NCBI RefSeq assembly: GCF_001437075.1
Contig: NZ_JQBX01000002.1
Coordinates: 62,001-126,000, forward strand
Direction: 5' to 3'
Length of the DNA: 64,000 nt
Source: Pediococcus stilesii
GTDB taxonomy: Bacteria > Bacillota > Bacilli > Lactobacillales > Lactobacillaceae
Both the position numbers and the translations under genes were made by a program. The notes below the pieces were generated by a model. The model was not told where the DNA came from, did no database searches, and worked only from the letters and a program-made list of their open reading frames with translations. Each line of letters starts with the position of its first letter. Within the stretch, counting starts at the first letter, position 1. Below are positions 8,458 through 18,204 of the stretch, in pieces.

Positions 8458-9660
8458 TTAATCTTCTTTTTTCGACTCTTTAAACTCATAGATTTTCCTA
8501 TTCAAAATAAATAATAGGCTCGAAAGTAGCATAAACAAGGCAAAACCGAAGACAAAGATTCTCCAATCAATTCTGGTGGATAACGCACCAAAAAATAACG
8601 ATCCGATTGGAAAAGTAGCTACTGTTAACGTGTTAAAAGAACTGAAGAATTTGGCTCGTTGGCCCGAACCGATTGATACCTGCAGATAAGGCGTGATTAC
8701 AACTCGATTTAATCCTTGGAAGATAAATGCTAGCATCCATAACGATAAAAATAGCAGATTACTTTTGAACATAAGCGAGATTATCAGAAAGATTCCCATT
8801 CCGATGTTACTAACCGAAAATAGCTTTCCCAGATTAACAAATTTTAAAAATAGATTGGCAACTAATGTTGACCCAATTGCAACGCCGATTGATTCGATTG
8901 CTAGAATAATTCCATAAAAGCCAGACCCTCCTAATTCCTTACCAATCAGTACATCGTAAACAGCCAATCCACCAAAGAAAAAATTTCCTAATCCACCAAA
9001 AACGGTGATTACGAGTAAATCTTTTCTTTCCCAGATCAATTGCATTCCACTAAAAATCGAAGACTGTTCGTCGTCACCTTCTTCTGGTTCTTTGGCGTCT
9101 GACTTCACCCTCATAAAGAACAACGTGCTGATCAAAAACGATACAATATCAATAACCAAAATATACAGTACGCTAAATGCCTTCAGTAAGACTCCTCCAA
9201 GGGCATTTCCAATATAATCCATTGTATTGTAAGCAAACGACATGTACATGGACGCTTTAGATAGTTTATTTTGAGGCACTAGGTCTGGCATGATTGTATC
9301 CTGGATAACATACGAATTCATGCCCACCGTTGAAATCATAAAAGCTAGTATACAAATACTAATTGCTTTGATCGTAATATTCACTTTTAGTGCAACCAAT
9401 AATATGATCGGTATCAGCAATATTCCCTGGATAACTTCAACATAAATTAATAATTTTTGCTTATTATGTCTCTCAATAAAATCACCCAACATGAAAGAAA
9501 ACAAATTAGGTAGAAATAGGGCAAAATTCAAGATGCCGACCCAAAATCCGGAATTCGTCAGCGCAAATATATACCAAGATAATCCAACACTATAAAGACT
9601 ATCACCGATATTACTTATGGAACGTCCTAAAAATAGATTTTTAAAATTCTGATTTATCAC
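8458..9660 (-). CDS. MFS transporter (MFS_3/drug-efflux-like)
   Basis: This 400-residue membrane protein has about twelve hydrophobic helices in two bundles joined by a charged loop rich in Asp and Glu (near residues 195-205, SDAKEPEEGDDEQSS). The start NFKNLFLGRSISNIGDSLYSVGLSWY and the motif IERHNKQKLL after helix 2 match the MFS_3/MefA-like exporters. Substrate unknown. The start is GTG with AGGAG ten bases upstream. A T/A-rich 290-bp gap lies upstream; no regulator adjoins it. Confidence 0.8.
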   Translation of the reverse strand: MINQNFKNLFLGRSISNIGDSLYSVGLSWYIFALTNSGFWVGILNFALFLPNLFSFMLGDFIERHNKQKLLIYVEVIQGILLIPIILLVALKVNITIKAISICILAFMISTVGMNSYVIQDTIMPDLVPQNKLSKASMYMSFAYNTMDYIGNALGGVLLKAFSVLYILVIDIVSFLISTLFFMRVKSDAKEPEEGDDEQSSIFSGMQLIWERKDLLVITVFGGLGNFFFGGLAVYDVLIGKELGGSGFYGIILAIESIGVAIGSTLVANLFLKFVNLGKLFSVSNIGMGIFLIISLMFKSNLLFLSLWMLAFIFQGLNRVVITPYLQVSIGSGQRAKFFSSFNTLTVATFPIGSLFFGALSTRIDWRIFVFGFALFMLLSSLLFILNRKIYEFKESKKED

Positions 9661-9852
9661 TTAATGAGTTCTCCTGACTTATTTCTTTAAAAAAGAGATT
9701 TAATTAACATTTACAATAGTTTTTATTATGCTAAAGCTAAAATTATTAACTATCATTCATGGCGCTTTAATTGCTTGATGCTTGTTTGTCTTTAATTAAA
9801 TTAAAATCGTTTATTAATCTATTTTTAATTTTAACCCAAAATAGGCAAAATA

Positions 9853-9882
9853 AAAACCGTTTACCTCACAGGCAACGGTTTC
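9853..9882 (-). terminator. Intrinsic terminator
   Basis: AAACCGTT and AACGGTTT pair, with a closing CC/GG, around TCACA. The minus-strand transcript continues with TTTTTATTTT. It lies about 70 bp after the hypothetical gene that ends at 9954. Confidence 0.75.
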
Positions 9883-9953
9883 CCAATCGATATATCAATT
9901 TTTAACTAATTCATTTCATCAAATAATACACGGAAATAGTTAGAAACTCTATT

Positions 9954-10721
9954 TTATTCTCCAACATTCGCAAAATGTTCAAAGAGATTTTCGTGATGAC
10001 CCAATGCTTCCAATACTCCATTTTGATCCTCAACGATCATATTCTTAGAACTCAAGAAAAACACAAAGCTTTCCAGTCGGGATGAATCCATCTTTTCAAG
10101 ATTTAAAGCTTGTTTTTCCCCCGTGGACATATCAAAAATCATGTAAAAATAATCACCCGTGAAATCAAAGGGGCTCATTCGTTTCTTCGGTTTATAAATC
10201 AACTCTACCTTACTAACGTCCGAATACTTAAAACTTTTAACGTATTTTTTCTTTAGATTTAAGAGCTGTAGTACTTTTTTTATTTCATTTTTGTCAAAAA
10301 AGGTTCTTATCATTTCAAGTTTTCCTACGAGCCAGTATTCATTAAAAAAAATCGGCAGAACTATCAGTAGACCAATAATCAAGACTAACACGAAAAGCCA
10401 CAACGGTTGATAACCAAAGCCTGTGAACAGTCCACTTATAATTCCAACCGTGATAACGCCAATTAGTATTTTAAGGGCTGAAGGTTTACTTCCCAATTGT
10501 TTTGGCACCTCAAATTCTTCGCTTTTCTGTTTAAAAAGTTGAAGTAGCTCGTTATTATTAGTTAACCTACTAAGCCTTTCAATAAAATCTTTTCCAGGTA
10601 AAATTTGATGGTTTTTAATTTGTTGAAACATTTTCGGCGTTACCTTTAATTGCTCATAAGCTGCATTATTATTAGCGTCAAATTCATCCAACAAAGCATC
10701 GATCAGACTATTAAATCGCAT
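9954..10721 (-). CDS. Hypothetical two-helix membrane protein
   Basis: I do not recognise this 255-residue protein. The first ~85 residues are soluble and helical; LKVTPKMFQQIKNHQILPGKDF could be a helix-turn-helix-like fold. Two transmembrane helices follow (around 88-108 and 110-130), then a basic and acidic cytosolic domain. The start is set by a strong GGAGG seven to eight bases before ATG at 10721; earlier in-frame codons have no ribosome site. Monocistronic with its own terminator. A membrane-linked regulator is possible but unproven. Confidence 0.7.
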   Translation of the reverse strand: MRFNSLIDALLDEFDANNNAAYEQLKVTPKMFQQIKNHQILPGKDFIERLSRLTNNNELLQLFKQKSEEFEVPKQLGSKPSALKILIGVITVGIISGLFTGFGYQPLWLFVLVLIIGLLIVLPIFFNEYWLVGKLEMIRTFFDKNEIKKVLQLLNLKKKYVKSFKYSDVSKVELIYKPKKRMSPFDFTGDYFYMIFDMSTGEKQALNLEKMDSSRLESFVFFLSSKNMIVEDQNGVLEALGHHENLFEHFANVGE

Positions 10722-11100
10722 AATATCGCCTCCGTATAAAATCCCACTATTGTACTTGAAATCGATTTCATTATACACCTTATTGCAACTATTATATGCC
10801 GATAAAATAATCATATTCAATTTGTTCACTAAGAAAACAGTCCAACCCTAGTCCTAACAATGAAACTAGGTCCCCCGTCGTTAATACACCATCACTTTAA
10901 TAATCATAAATAATATCGACATCATTGCAAAACAATTCCCAAGAATAATCTATAGATTGAAAGGGAACTTACATTTTATATTGTCTCTCTTTATCTTCCT
11001 TGTACAATGAGGATCTACTACACAGATCAATTAAGTGAGTTATTAACTAATTTAACTTTTTGATTTTTGGATAAACTGGTATGATTAAATACGTTAGAAA
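10722..11100. other. Intergenic region between the hypothetical gene and queT
   Basis: AT-rich, with no convincing reading frame. It should hold the divergent promoter of the hypothetical gene. For queT the best signal is an extended -10 TGGTATGAT (about 11078-11085) with no clear -35. Confidence 0.4.
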
Positions 11101-11107
11101 TTTGTAC

Positions 11108-11184
11108 CACCTATGACACTTCTTCCATTTTTAATGGATTCCTTTGGCCATAGTATTTAGTAACGATTACGTTATAAAGGAGAA
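11108..11184 (+). promoter_or_regulatory. Candidate preQ1-II riboswitch upstream of queT
   Basis: The leader shows the elements of the preQ1-II (COG4708) class known upstream of QueT genes in Lactobacillales. CTATG (11111-11115) pairs with CATAG (11149-11153). A small inserted hairpin CCATT/AATGG and a CCTTT segment lie in the loop. A perfect hairpin TAACG-ATTA-CGTTA (11161-11174) follows, then AAAGGAGAA containing the Shine-Dalgarno. CCTTT can pair with AAAGG, which would hide the ribosome site when ligand is bound. The extra hairpin is not in the crystal-structure examples, so this is a candidate only. Confidence 0.5.
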
Positions 11185-11190
11185 TTTAAT

Positions 11191-11697
11191 ATGTCATCTA
11201 GTTCCAAAATGAGTACCAGAGAAATTGTCTTATCCGCCATTATTGCCGCTTTATACGTGGCAATCACCTTCGTTTTTTCCGCAATTAGCTACGGGCCCGT
11301 CCAGTTTCGAATCGCTGAAATGCTAAACTGTCTAATTATTTATGACAAACGTTATATTTGGGGAATCACACTCGGAGTCTTAATTTCAAATCTTCAATCA
11401 ACACTGGGAATTATTGATATCACATGGGGAACCCTAACCACCGTCATTACCTTAACCGTCGTCTATTTTGTGACTAAAAAAATTACCGACCGCCGGATTC
11501 AGTTAGCAATTTGTGTCCTGATAACCACCGTTTTAATGGGCTTTTTAGTCGCACTCGAGCTAACGTATGTTCTTAAATCACCTTTCTTATATACTTGGCT
11601 AACGGTAAGTTTAGGTGAATTGGTCGTCATGCTAGCAGGCGCCTTTGTTATCTACTTTCTTGGCAATACCATTAATTTATCGCTTGAATCTCGTTAA
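11191..11697 (+). CDS. queT: Queuosine precursor transporter QueT
   Basis: This 168-residue membrane protein is the substrate-specific S component of an ECF transporter that imports queuine or preQ1 for tRNA modification. The family signature is clear: FRIAEMLNCLIIYDKRYIWGITLG near residues 43-66, followed by a WGTLTT loop, and five to six transmembrane helices. Ribosome site AAGGAGAA precedes the ATG and lies in the candidate riboswitch. The energising EcfA/T module is not in this window and is normally shared. Confidence 0.88.
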   Translation: MSSSSKMSTREIVLSAIIAALYVAITFVFSAISYGPVQFRIAEMLNCLIIYDKRYIWGITLGVLISNLQSTLGIIDITWGTLTTVITLTVVYFVTKKITDRRIQLAICVLITTVLMGFLVALELTYVLKSPFLYTWLTVSLGELVVMLAGAFVIYFLGNTINLSLESR

Positions 11698-11796
11698 TGG
11701 TCCTTTATAAAAATCATAACCGTAGAATTATTTAAAAAGCTTTGTTATAATCGATACCATAAAGTAAGCCTTTTCAAAAGAATTGGAGGGAACGTT

Positions 11797-12264
11797 ATGA
11801 ATCGATTAACCAAAGCTTTTTTTATTGCACTTGCGTCATTGACCCTAGTCGGTGTTTCGGGCTGTGCCAAAACTAAAACGTCAAGTTCTAGCAAACAGGA
11901 TACTGCCCTTTCAAGTCACAGTTCTAGTTACAAATCGGAACATCGTTCTACTGCAACTACAATGGCTTTAGCGACTTATAATCTAATGCAGTCTAATGGG
12001 CAATTATCTCGTCTAAATGATGATATCGAACCAGTTGCTTATAACGTTGTCGAAGACACAACCAATAATAAAATTACATTCACTGCCGGTGTTGAACAAA
12101 ATGATTATTTTCAACGATCGGCAGATATCACAATTACAAATAGTTCCGTTACGTACTCAAGCCGTGAATCGAAAGCCAGCATTAATACTTTATATAAAAA
12201 ATACTTTCGAACCCAAAAATTTCATGAATTTTTAGATGAGTTTGAAATAGAAGACGAAGATTAA
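11797..12264 (+). CDS. Hypothetical lipoprotein
   Basis: This 155-residue protein is predicted to be exported and anchored. It has a signal peptide of about 22 residues and a lipobox VSGC with lipidated Cys23. A Ser/Lys/Thr-rich linker (24-50) precedes a small mixed alpha/beta domain. No known domain was recognised. Monocistronic, with GGAGGG before the ATG and a strong terminator after the stop. Confidence 0.75.
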   Translation: MNRLTKAFFIALASLTLVGVSGCAKTKTSSSSKQDTALSSHSSSYKSEHRSTATTMALATYNLMQSNGQLSRLNDDIEPVAYNVVEDTTNNKITFTAGVEQNDYFQRSADITITNSSVTYSSRESKASINTLYKKYFRTQKFHEFLDEFEIEDED

Positions 12265-12266
12265 TA

Positions 12267-12303
12267 AAAGGGAGCCATAGCAAATTAACTATGGCTCCTT
12301 TTC
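12267..12303 (+). terminator. Intrinsic terminator
   Basis: AAGGGAGCCATAG and CTATGGCTCCTTTT pair around CAAATTAA. It follows the lipoprotein gene and faces the convergent oxidoreductase gene, so it could serve both. Confidence 0.88.
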
Positions 12304-12325
12304 AACTGTTTGTGGTTTATGAGGG

Positions 12326-13387
12326 TTAGTATTTATTTAATGCCTTAGTTTTTCCATTACCATTTTGTGTAATAACCACTTTGCCCATCATATGCCCACT
12401 CTCAACAAGTTCATGCGCCTTTTTTAAATTTTCGACATTAACCGGACTAAGCTGTTGCGTTAGTGTTGAGACCAACGCTCCGTTATCCAACATTTTTGAC
12501 ACTTTTTCTAGAATTTCATGTTGCGACACCATATCTGACGTTTCGAAAAATGATTTTGTATACATCCACTCCCACGCAAAAGTGACCCGTTTTTGTTTTA
12601 GTGCTTTCAAATCTACAGGCTGGTGATTTTGCGTGATTGAACAAATATGCCCGCTTGGTTTAATTAACTCCACCATCTCATCCCAATGAGCATCAACGTT
12701 GTTTAGTTCTAAGATATAGTCAACATTTTGATAACCTAAATTATGAACCTCATCCACAAGGTTACGACGATGATTAACCGTCTGATCGGCACCATGATCC
12801 AGACACCACTGGATAGTTTCTGGACGAGAAGCAGATGCGATTACATGTAATCCCGCTTTATGAGCCAACTGGGTTGCAATCGACCCGACTCCACCGGCAC
12901 CGTTGATTATTAAAATTGATTTATCTGTGTTTTCACTTACGCCATCTGGACTAAGCGCCAACTGCTCAAAAAGTGCTTCCCACGCTGTTAATGACGTTAA
13001 CGGCATTGCCGCTGCCTCTGCTGTCGAAATTTTTTTCGGAGCATGCCCGACAATGCGCTCATCAACTAATTGATATTGACTGTCGCTTCCAGATCTTTTA
13101 AACGAACCGGCGTAAAATACGCGGTCGCCAACTTCAAAAAGTGTGGTCTCCGATCCTTTAGAAATCACGGTTCCAACTGCATCCCAACCAATCACTTTAG
13201 GATTAGTCAGTTTTTCGGTGCCCCTTCTCACAGCAATATCAACTGGATTAACCGACACTGCCTCAACTTCAACAAGTAAATCATGATTTTTAGGCGTCGG
13301 CACGTCCATTTCAAATTTAAATAAGCTATTTTCATCATCAATTGGTAAATGCTCCTGAAACCCAATCGCCCACATTTTCTTGTCCAT
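12326..13387 (-). CDS. Zinc-binding-type alcohol dehydrogenase / quinone oxidoreductase (MDR family)
   Basis: This 353-residue cytosolic protein has an N-terminal GroES-like domain (VNPVDIAVRRG near 50, GWDAVGTVISKG near 68) and a C-terminal Rossmann domain with GAGGVGSIATQLA near 165. The classical zinc-binding cysteines are absent, so it is a zeta-crystallin/QOR-like NAD(P)H-dependent reductase rather than a zinc alcohol dehydrogenase. Substrate unknown. ATG at 13387 has AAGGAAGG ten bases upstream; an upstream in-frame extension to 13471 has no support. Confidence 0.8.
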   Translation of the reverse strand: MDKKMWAIGFQEHLPIDDENSLFKFEMDVPTPKNHDLLVEVEAVSVNPVDIAVRRGTEKLTNPKVIGWDAVGTVISKGSETTLFEVGDRVFYAGSFKRSGSDSQYQLVDERIVGHAPKKISTAEAAAMPLTSLTAWEALFEQLALSPDGVSENTDKSILIINGAGGVGSIATQLAHKAGLHVIASASRPETIQWCLDHGADQTVNHRRNLVDEVHNLGYQNVDYILELNNVDAHWDEMVELIKPSGHICSITQNHQPVDLKALKQKRVTFAWEWMYTKSFFETSDMVSQHEILEKVSKMLDNGALVSTLTQQLSPVNVENLKKAHELVESGHMMGKVVITQNGNGKTKALNKY

Positions 13388-13559
13388 TAATTTGTGACCT
13401 TCCTTCCATGTTTTGTGTTCAATAATAAAACTATTGTCATAGAATGCAAATTGCCGTCCGATCAAAGCCATTATTATTCAATTAATAATTTTCAAAGCGT
13501 ATAATGGCGTTGTTCAAAAGTATTTTTAATTAACTTTATTTTGAGTGGAGGCGTCATTT

Positions 13560-13757
13560 ATGGAAATTTTAATTGATCTTTTTTCAGTACTTTCGCTTAT
13601 TTTAGCCGTTGTTATTTTATTCAAATTACGTAATTTACAACAATTAGCGAGAACCGATAGAATTTTGATCATTGTATTGGTTATTTCAACAATAATTACA
13701 TCAATCCCAACGATTACAAGTTTCTTCCAAGGCTTTATTTCAGGACTTAATGGTTAA
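13560..13757 (+). CDS. Small hypothetical membrane protein
   Basis: This 65-residue protein has two hydrophobic helices (about 8-25 and 38-58) joined by a basic loop, KLRNLQQLARTDR. The ATG at 13560 stands eight bases after GGAGG, so it is preferred over a GTG at 13545 that lies inside the ribosome site. No family recognised. Divergent from the oxidoreductase gene. Confidence 0.6.
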   Translation: MEILIDLFSVLSLILAVVILFKLRNLQQLARTDRILIIVLVISTIITSIPTITSFFQGFISGLNG

Positions 13758-13847
13758 GGAGTAATGATGAATTAGCCCAGATGGCGAAAAGTAATTATTA
13801 GTTTAAAGCTCTTTTATTTGAAGTTCAATTGTGGTTAAAAGTAACAG

Positions 13848-14228
13848 TTATCTTTTCTTCATCAAGAAATATCCATATACTAGTGGCCTTAACATTACAT
13901 TAATAATCATCAAACTAATTGCTGCAACTATATTAATTTTATCGTCACTAAATTGATAGTTTTGTTGAATCATCGCTCGATTCAGATTTATTCCTGAGTT
14001 GCGATTTTGATTTTCAATATTTTGACGAACGAGGGATTTAGATTCGTGAAATTTAATGTAAAATCCACGTTTTAGCATTAGCGGCTGGATCAACCATGAC
14101 ACTGTAAGCCAGATGTTAAACACCGTTATTTGCGGTTTAAAGACGAAATTGGGGTCTAAATTAACAAAATAAAATAGCGCTAAGTAGACCACCGTATTTT
14201 CTACCAGCCTTAACCATATTCTTTTCAA
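13848..14228 (-). CDS. Small hypothetical membrane protein
   Basis: This 126-residue protein has hydrophobic segments near 10-25, 38-52 and 98-120, separated by a charged loop rich in Asn and Gln. The apparent start is TTG with GGAGG twelve bases upstream, a longish spacing, so the start is uncertain. No family recognised. Confidence 0.5.
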   Translation of the reverse strand: MKRIWLRLVENTVVYLALFYFVNLDPNFVFKPQITVFNIWLTVSWLIQPLMLKRGFYIKFHESKSLVRQNIENQNRNSGINLNRAMIQQNYQFSDDKINIVAAISLMIINVMLRPLVYGYFLMKKR

Positions 14229-14285
14229 AGTTAATCACATCCTCCAAAGTAAAAGTCGAATTAAAAGTACTATACTTTCATATAA

Positions 14286-14321
14286 AAATCCATCATTCGG
14301 ACGTTGAATGATGGATTTTTT
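14286..14321 (-). terminator. Intrinsic terminator downstream of the pdh operon
   Basis: AAATCCATCATTC and GAATGATGGATTT form a 13-bp stem around a 7-nt loop, with T/A runs on both sides. It lies about 195 bp beyond the pdhD stop and is the first clear terminator there. Confidence 0.75.
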
Positions 14322-14515
14322 GACTGATATTTGGTTTTGAAAAACTTTTATGAACTTTTTAAAATAAATTGTTTTTATGACTTTACAGTACTAATTGAGT
14401 TTCAGAAGACAGACGTTTCCGTTCTGCTACATCACCCAAAACACCCACTAAATCCGTGACTATTTCGTCTGATTAGGCAAATACTCAACGTCTACCCGTC
14501 TTCTTTCACATCTTC

Positions 14516-15922
14516 TTATATATGAATTGGCAATCCGGCTGCCACTTCTGCGGCATCCATAATTTCTTCACCCAATGTTGGATGTGGATGGATTGTTAAT
14601 TCAATATCTTTGATTGTTAACCCATTTTCGATGGCTAACGTTAGTTCTGAAATCAAGTTTGAAGCTTCCGGACCAACAATTTGAGCACCGATAATACCGC
14701 CAGTTGGATTATCTGTAACAAGTCGAATGAATCCTTCCGTTTGGTCCATTGTCATCGCACGACCGCTGGCAGCAAATGGGAATTTGCTTGATTTGGCATC
14801 TAGTTTCTTTTCAGAAATTGATTGTGGTGTTTCACCCACGGTTGCTAATTCAATGTTTGTGTAAGCAACAGCTGGTAATACATAGTGCGTATCGTGGGCA
14901 TCTTCGCCACTCATTGCGGCAGCTGCTACTTTGGCCTCGTAACTAGCTTTATGTGCCAACGCCGGACCGGCAACCACGTCACCAATTGCGTAAATATGTT
15001 TGACAGAACTTTGCATTGAATCGTTAACTTCAATCAGTCCCCGTTTATCAAGCTTAACATCGGTGTTATTTAGTCCAAGCTGGTCCGTATTTGGACGACG
15101 GCCAACTGAAACTAAACAATAGTCTCCCGTCACGGTCTTTGTAGTCCCATCAACTTCGTAAGTAACGGTTACGTCATCATTGGTTTGATTAGCTTCTACG
15201 GCCGTTGCTTCCGTAATAATTTCAACACCGTTCTTCTTGAAATTATTTAAAACAGGCTGAATCATTTCGCTATCAAAGCCATTAAGAACGTGATCAAGTC
15301 CTTCGATAATTGTAATCTTTGATCCGAGGTTCATGTAAGCCCCAGCCAATTCAGCCCCAATCACACCACCACCAATGATGATTAGATGTTCTGGAACTTT
15401 CTTCAGATTTAGTGCACCGGTTGAATCAATTACACGGCCCGTGAATTTAAAGTGCGGAATTTCAACGGGACGTGAACCCGTGGCAATCAAAGCTTGTTTA
15501 AAACGATAAACGTGTGAATCATCCCCATTAATTACATTAACGGTTTCATTATCATTGAAATAAGCTTCGCCTCGAACAATTTCCACCTTATGTTTTTTCA
15601 GCAACATTTCAACACCACCAGTAAGCTTTTCAACTACTTGGTGTTGTTTCCAATCTTGTGTCTTTGAAAAATCTAATTTGGAATCACTTACTGAAACTCC
15701 AAAGGGATTACCATGCTGTAATTGTGAATACAAGTGACCAGCTTGAATCAAAGCTTTTGATGGGATACATCCAACATTCAAACAAATCCCACCAATAAAA
15801 TCACGTTCAACAATTACAACTTTTTGCCCTAGTTCAGCGGCACGAATCGCTGCAACATAGCCGCCAGGGCCTGATCCAATAATTAAAGTATCAACATCAA
15901 TTGCTTGTGTACCAACAACCAT
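14516..15922 (-). CDS. pdhD: Dihydrolipoyl dehydrogenase (E3 of pyruvate dehydrogenase)
   Basis: This 468-residue FAD enzyme reoxidises dihydrolipoamide on E2 and reduces NAD. It has the N-terminal FAD motif GSGPGGYVAAIRAAELG, the redox-active disulphide in GGICLNVGCIPSKAL, a second nucleotide motif IIGGGVIGAELAG and a C-terminal HPHPTLGEE with the catalytic His-Glu pair. Full length for the family. It follows pdhC with a 2-bp gap and ends the operon. Confidence 0.96.
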   Translation of the reverse strand: MVVGTQAIDVDTLIIGSGPGGYVAAIRAAELGQKVVIVERDFIGGICLNVGCIPSKALIQAGHLYSQLQHGNPFGVSVSDSKLDFSKTQDWKQHQVVEKLTGGVEMLLKKHKVEIVRGEAYFNDNETVNVINGDDSHVYRFKQALIATGSRPVEIPHFKFTGRVIDSTGALNLKKVPEHLIIIGGGVIGAELAGAYMNLGSKITIIEGLDHVLNGFDSEMIQPVLNNFKKNGVEIITEATAVEANQTNDDVTVTYEVDGTTKTVTGDYCLVSVGRRPNTDQLGLNNTDVKLDKRGLIEVNDSMQSSVKHIYAIGDVVAGPALAHKASYEAKVAAAAMSGEDAHDTHYVLPAVAYTNIELATVGETPQSISEKKLDAKSSKFPFAASGRAMTMDQTEGFIRLVTDNPTGGIIGAQIVGPEASNLISELTLAIENGLTIKDIELTIHPHPTLGEEIMDAAEVAAGLPIHI

Positions 15923-15924
15923 GA

Positions 15925-17229
15925 CTAAACCTCCATCAGCATGTAGGCAGGATTACTTAACATTGCCTTCAGCTCGTTCATAATCTTTTGCGCTAGAACA
16001 CCGTCAATTAAACGATGATCAAAGCTAAGTGATAATTTCAGGGTATTTCCAACTGCTAACTCACCATCGGCGTTAACAATTGGTGTTTTCCGGATTCGAC
16101 CAATTCCAAGAATTGCACTTTCACCGGGGTTGATAATTGGTGTAAAGAATCCACTACCACTTTCAGATCCAATATTAGAAATTGTCACTGTACCACCTTG
16201 AAGTTCAGCTGGTGTTAATTGACCTTCACGACCGCGAATTGCTAAATCATCAATTTCTTGAGCTACCTGCATGATAGATTTAGAACCAGTATTTTTAACA
16301 TTTGGTACAAATAAACCATTATCAGTGTTGACAGCGAAACCGACATTAGTCTCTTCATAGTAAACAATTTCTTGTTTATCCATATCAACCATTGCGCTAA
16401 GTTCAGGATATTTACGTGCGGCTCCAGCAAGCGCCTTTGCAATAAATGGCATGTATGTTAGTTTGTAACCCTTTTGTTTTGTTTGTTCTTTAAATTGATC
16501 ACGAAGCTTCATCAATTCTGAAACTTCAACTTCATCCATCACCGTAACATGTGGAATCGTTTGAGCTTGATTTGAAAGCGTCTTTGCAATTACCTTACGA
16601 ACTGGAGATAGCGGTACACGACCGGCTTTAACTTCAGCAGGTTTTGCAGGTGCGTCTGGCGCACTTGGAGCAGCTGGTGCCGCAGTTGGTTCAGGCGTTG
16701 GTGCAGCTGGTGCTGGTGTAGGCGCAGCATTTCCTTCAAAGTTTTCAACATCCGCCATCGTAATATGTCCATGACGACCAGTTGCTGGAACCTGCATTAG
16801 GTCAATATCATGTTGACGCGCATATTCACGCACCGAAGGCATTGCAAGAATTTGTCCATTTGATGTGATTTCTGTTCCAACTTTAACTTCATCCGGTGCA
16901 TTAGCTTCTTCTGCCTTAGTTGGCGCAGCTTCCTCTGGTTCCGGAGCTGCCTCTTCCTTTGGTGCCTCACCACCGGCCGCAGAGCCGCTACCGTCTCCAT
17001 CAAACTCAATTAAAGGTTCACCAACTTTAACAACTGTTCCGGCATCAACAAATAATTTAGTGATTTTCCCACCATATGGTGATAAAATCTCTTGCAATAA
17101 TTTATCATTTTGAACTTCGGCGACTGCGTCTTCTTCCTTGATGGTATCTCCGACCTTTACCAACCAGTTTGCAATTTCGCCTTCAGCCATTCCTTCGCCA
17201 ATATCTGGCATTTTAAAAATTTCAGTCAA
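15925..17229 (-). CDS. pdhC: Dihydrolipoamide acetyltransferase (E2 of pyruvate dehydrogenase)
   Basis: This 434-residue core enzyme transfers the acetyl group to CoA. It has one N-terminal lipoyl domain with the lipoylated lysine in [10 protein letters not shown] (about residue 43), an Ala/Pro/Glu-rich linker, a peripheral subunit-binding domain ([15 protein letters not shown] near 130-165), a second Ala/Pro linker and the catalytic domain with SFDHRLIDG near 410. One lipoyl domain rather than two or three is usual for lactobacilli. Start is TTG, nine bases after GGAGG; it overlaps the pdhB stop by 8 bp. Confidence 0.96.
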   Translation of the reverse strand: MTEIFKMPDIGEGMAEGEIANWLVKVGDTIKEEDAVAEVQNDKLLQEILSPYGGKITKLFVDAGTVVKVGEPLIEFDGDGSGSAAGGEAPKEEAAPEPEEAAPTKAEEANAPDEVKVGTEITSNGQILAMPSVREYARQHDIDLMQVPATGRHGHITMADVENFEGNAAPTPAPAAPTPEPTAAPAAPSAPDAPAKPAEVKAGRVPLSPVRKVIAKTLSNQAQTIPHVTVMDEVEVSELMKLRDQFKEQTKQKGYKLTYMPFIAKALAGAARKYPELSAMVDMDKQEIVYYEETNVGFAVNTDNGLFVPNVKNTGSKSIMQVAQEIDDLAIRGREGQLTPAELQGGTVTISNIGSESGSGFFTPIINPGESAILGIGRIRKTPIVNADGELAVGNTLKLSLSFDHRLIDGVLAQKIMNELKAMLSNPAYMLMEV

Positions 17230-18202
17230 AGTTCACGACCTCCTTAACTTTTTCGATGATATCGTCTTCTTTTGGTAGCCATTCATTTTCTGCTAGAGCA
17301 AATGGATAAACTGAATCCGGTGCGGCAACGCGTCCAATTGGAGCCTTTAAACTCATAATGAAGCGTTCACTAATTTCACTCATAACCATTGCACCGATAC
17401 CAGCTTGGCGCTGTGCCTCTTGAGCCACAACAACGCGTCCTGTCTTTTCAACACTTTGTCCAATTGTATCTAGGTCAAGTGGACTGACCGTTCTGAGATC
17501 AACTACTTCGACATCAATACCTTCTTTAGCAAGTTCTTCAGCCGCTGCGAGACTGGTATGCACCATTCCACCATAAGTAATAATTGTTGCATCATTACCC
17601 TCGCGAACAACTTTTGCTTTATCTAGAGGAGTTGTGTAATATCCTTCGGGTACTTCTCCACGAATTGAACGATATAATCGTAAGTTTTCAAGGAAAATAA
17701 CTGGATCATCACTTTCAACTGCTGATAATAGTAGTCCTTTTGCATCTTCAGGCGTTGCTGGCATCACAACACGTAGTCCTGGTGTCTGCGCCATCAATCC
17801 TTCCAATGAGTCCGCATGCATTTCAGGTGTCTTTGTTCCACCACCATATGGTGAACGAACCACAATTGGGAACTTACGAGTACCGTGGAAACGGAAGCGA
17901 CCACGAGCCATTTGTCCAGCAATTGAATCCATTACTTCGTATACGAATCCGAAGAACTGAATTTCCATAATTGGACGATAATTTTGGGTCGTTAAACCGA
18001 TTGCCATGCCTCCGATTCCGCTTTCTGCAAGTGGAGTATTGAAAACACGGTCTTCACCATACTTTTCCTGAAGTCCATCGGTAGCTCTAAATACACCACC
18101 ATTTTTACCAACATCTTCACCAAAAATAAGTACGTTTTCATCGTTAGCAAGTGCCAAGTCTTGAGCTTCTGTAATCGCTTGAATATAAGTTTTTTTAGCC
18201 AT
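17222..18202 (-). CDS. pdhB: Pyruvate dehydrogenase E1 beta subunit
   Basis: This 326-residue subunit forms the alpha2beta2 E1 that decarboxylates pyruvate with thiamine diphosphate. It shows the pyrimidine-binding domain ([15 protein letters not shown] near 26-40, [16 protein letters not shown] near 53-69) and the transketolase C-terminal domain with [11 protein letters not shown]. It is two bases downstream of pdhA and overlaps pdhC by 8 bp. Confidence 0.96.
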   Translation of the reverse strand: MAKKTYIQAITEAQDLALANDENVLIFGEDVGKNGGVFRATDGLQEKYGEDRVFNTPLAESGIGGMAIGLTTQNYRPIMEIQFFGFVYEVMDSIAGQMARGRFRFHGTRKFPIVVRSPYGGGTKTPEMHADSLEGLMAQTPGLRVVMPATPEDAKGLLLSAVESDDPVIFLENLRLYRSIRGEVPEGYYTTPLDKAKVVREGNDATIITYGGMVHTSLAAAEELAKEGIDVEVVDLRTVSPLDLDTIGQSVEKTGRVVVAQEAQRQAGIGAMVMSEISERFIMSLKAPIGRVAAPDSVYPFALAENEWLPKEDDIIEKVKEVVNFD

Positions 18203-18204
18203 GA

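Noticed and set aside
10500-10721. XRE-type helix-turn-helix in the N-terminus of the hypothetical membrane protein
   Set aside because: Spacing and conserved residues are not clear enough to call; left as a possibility in the gene entry.
17740-17970. Antisense frames within pdhB, pdhA, pdhC and the other operons
   Set aside because: They overlap strongly conserved genes on the other strand and have no ribosome sites.
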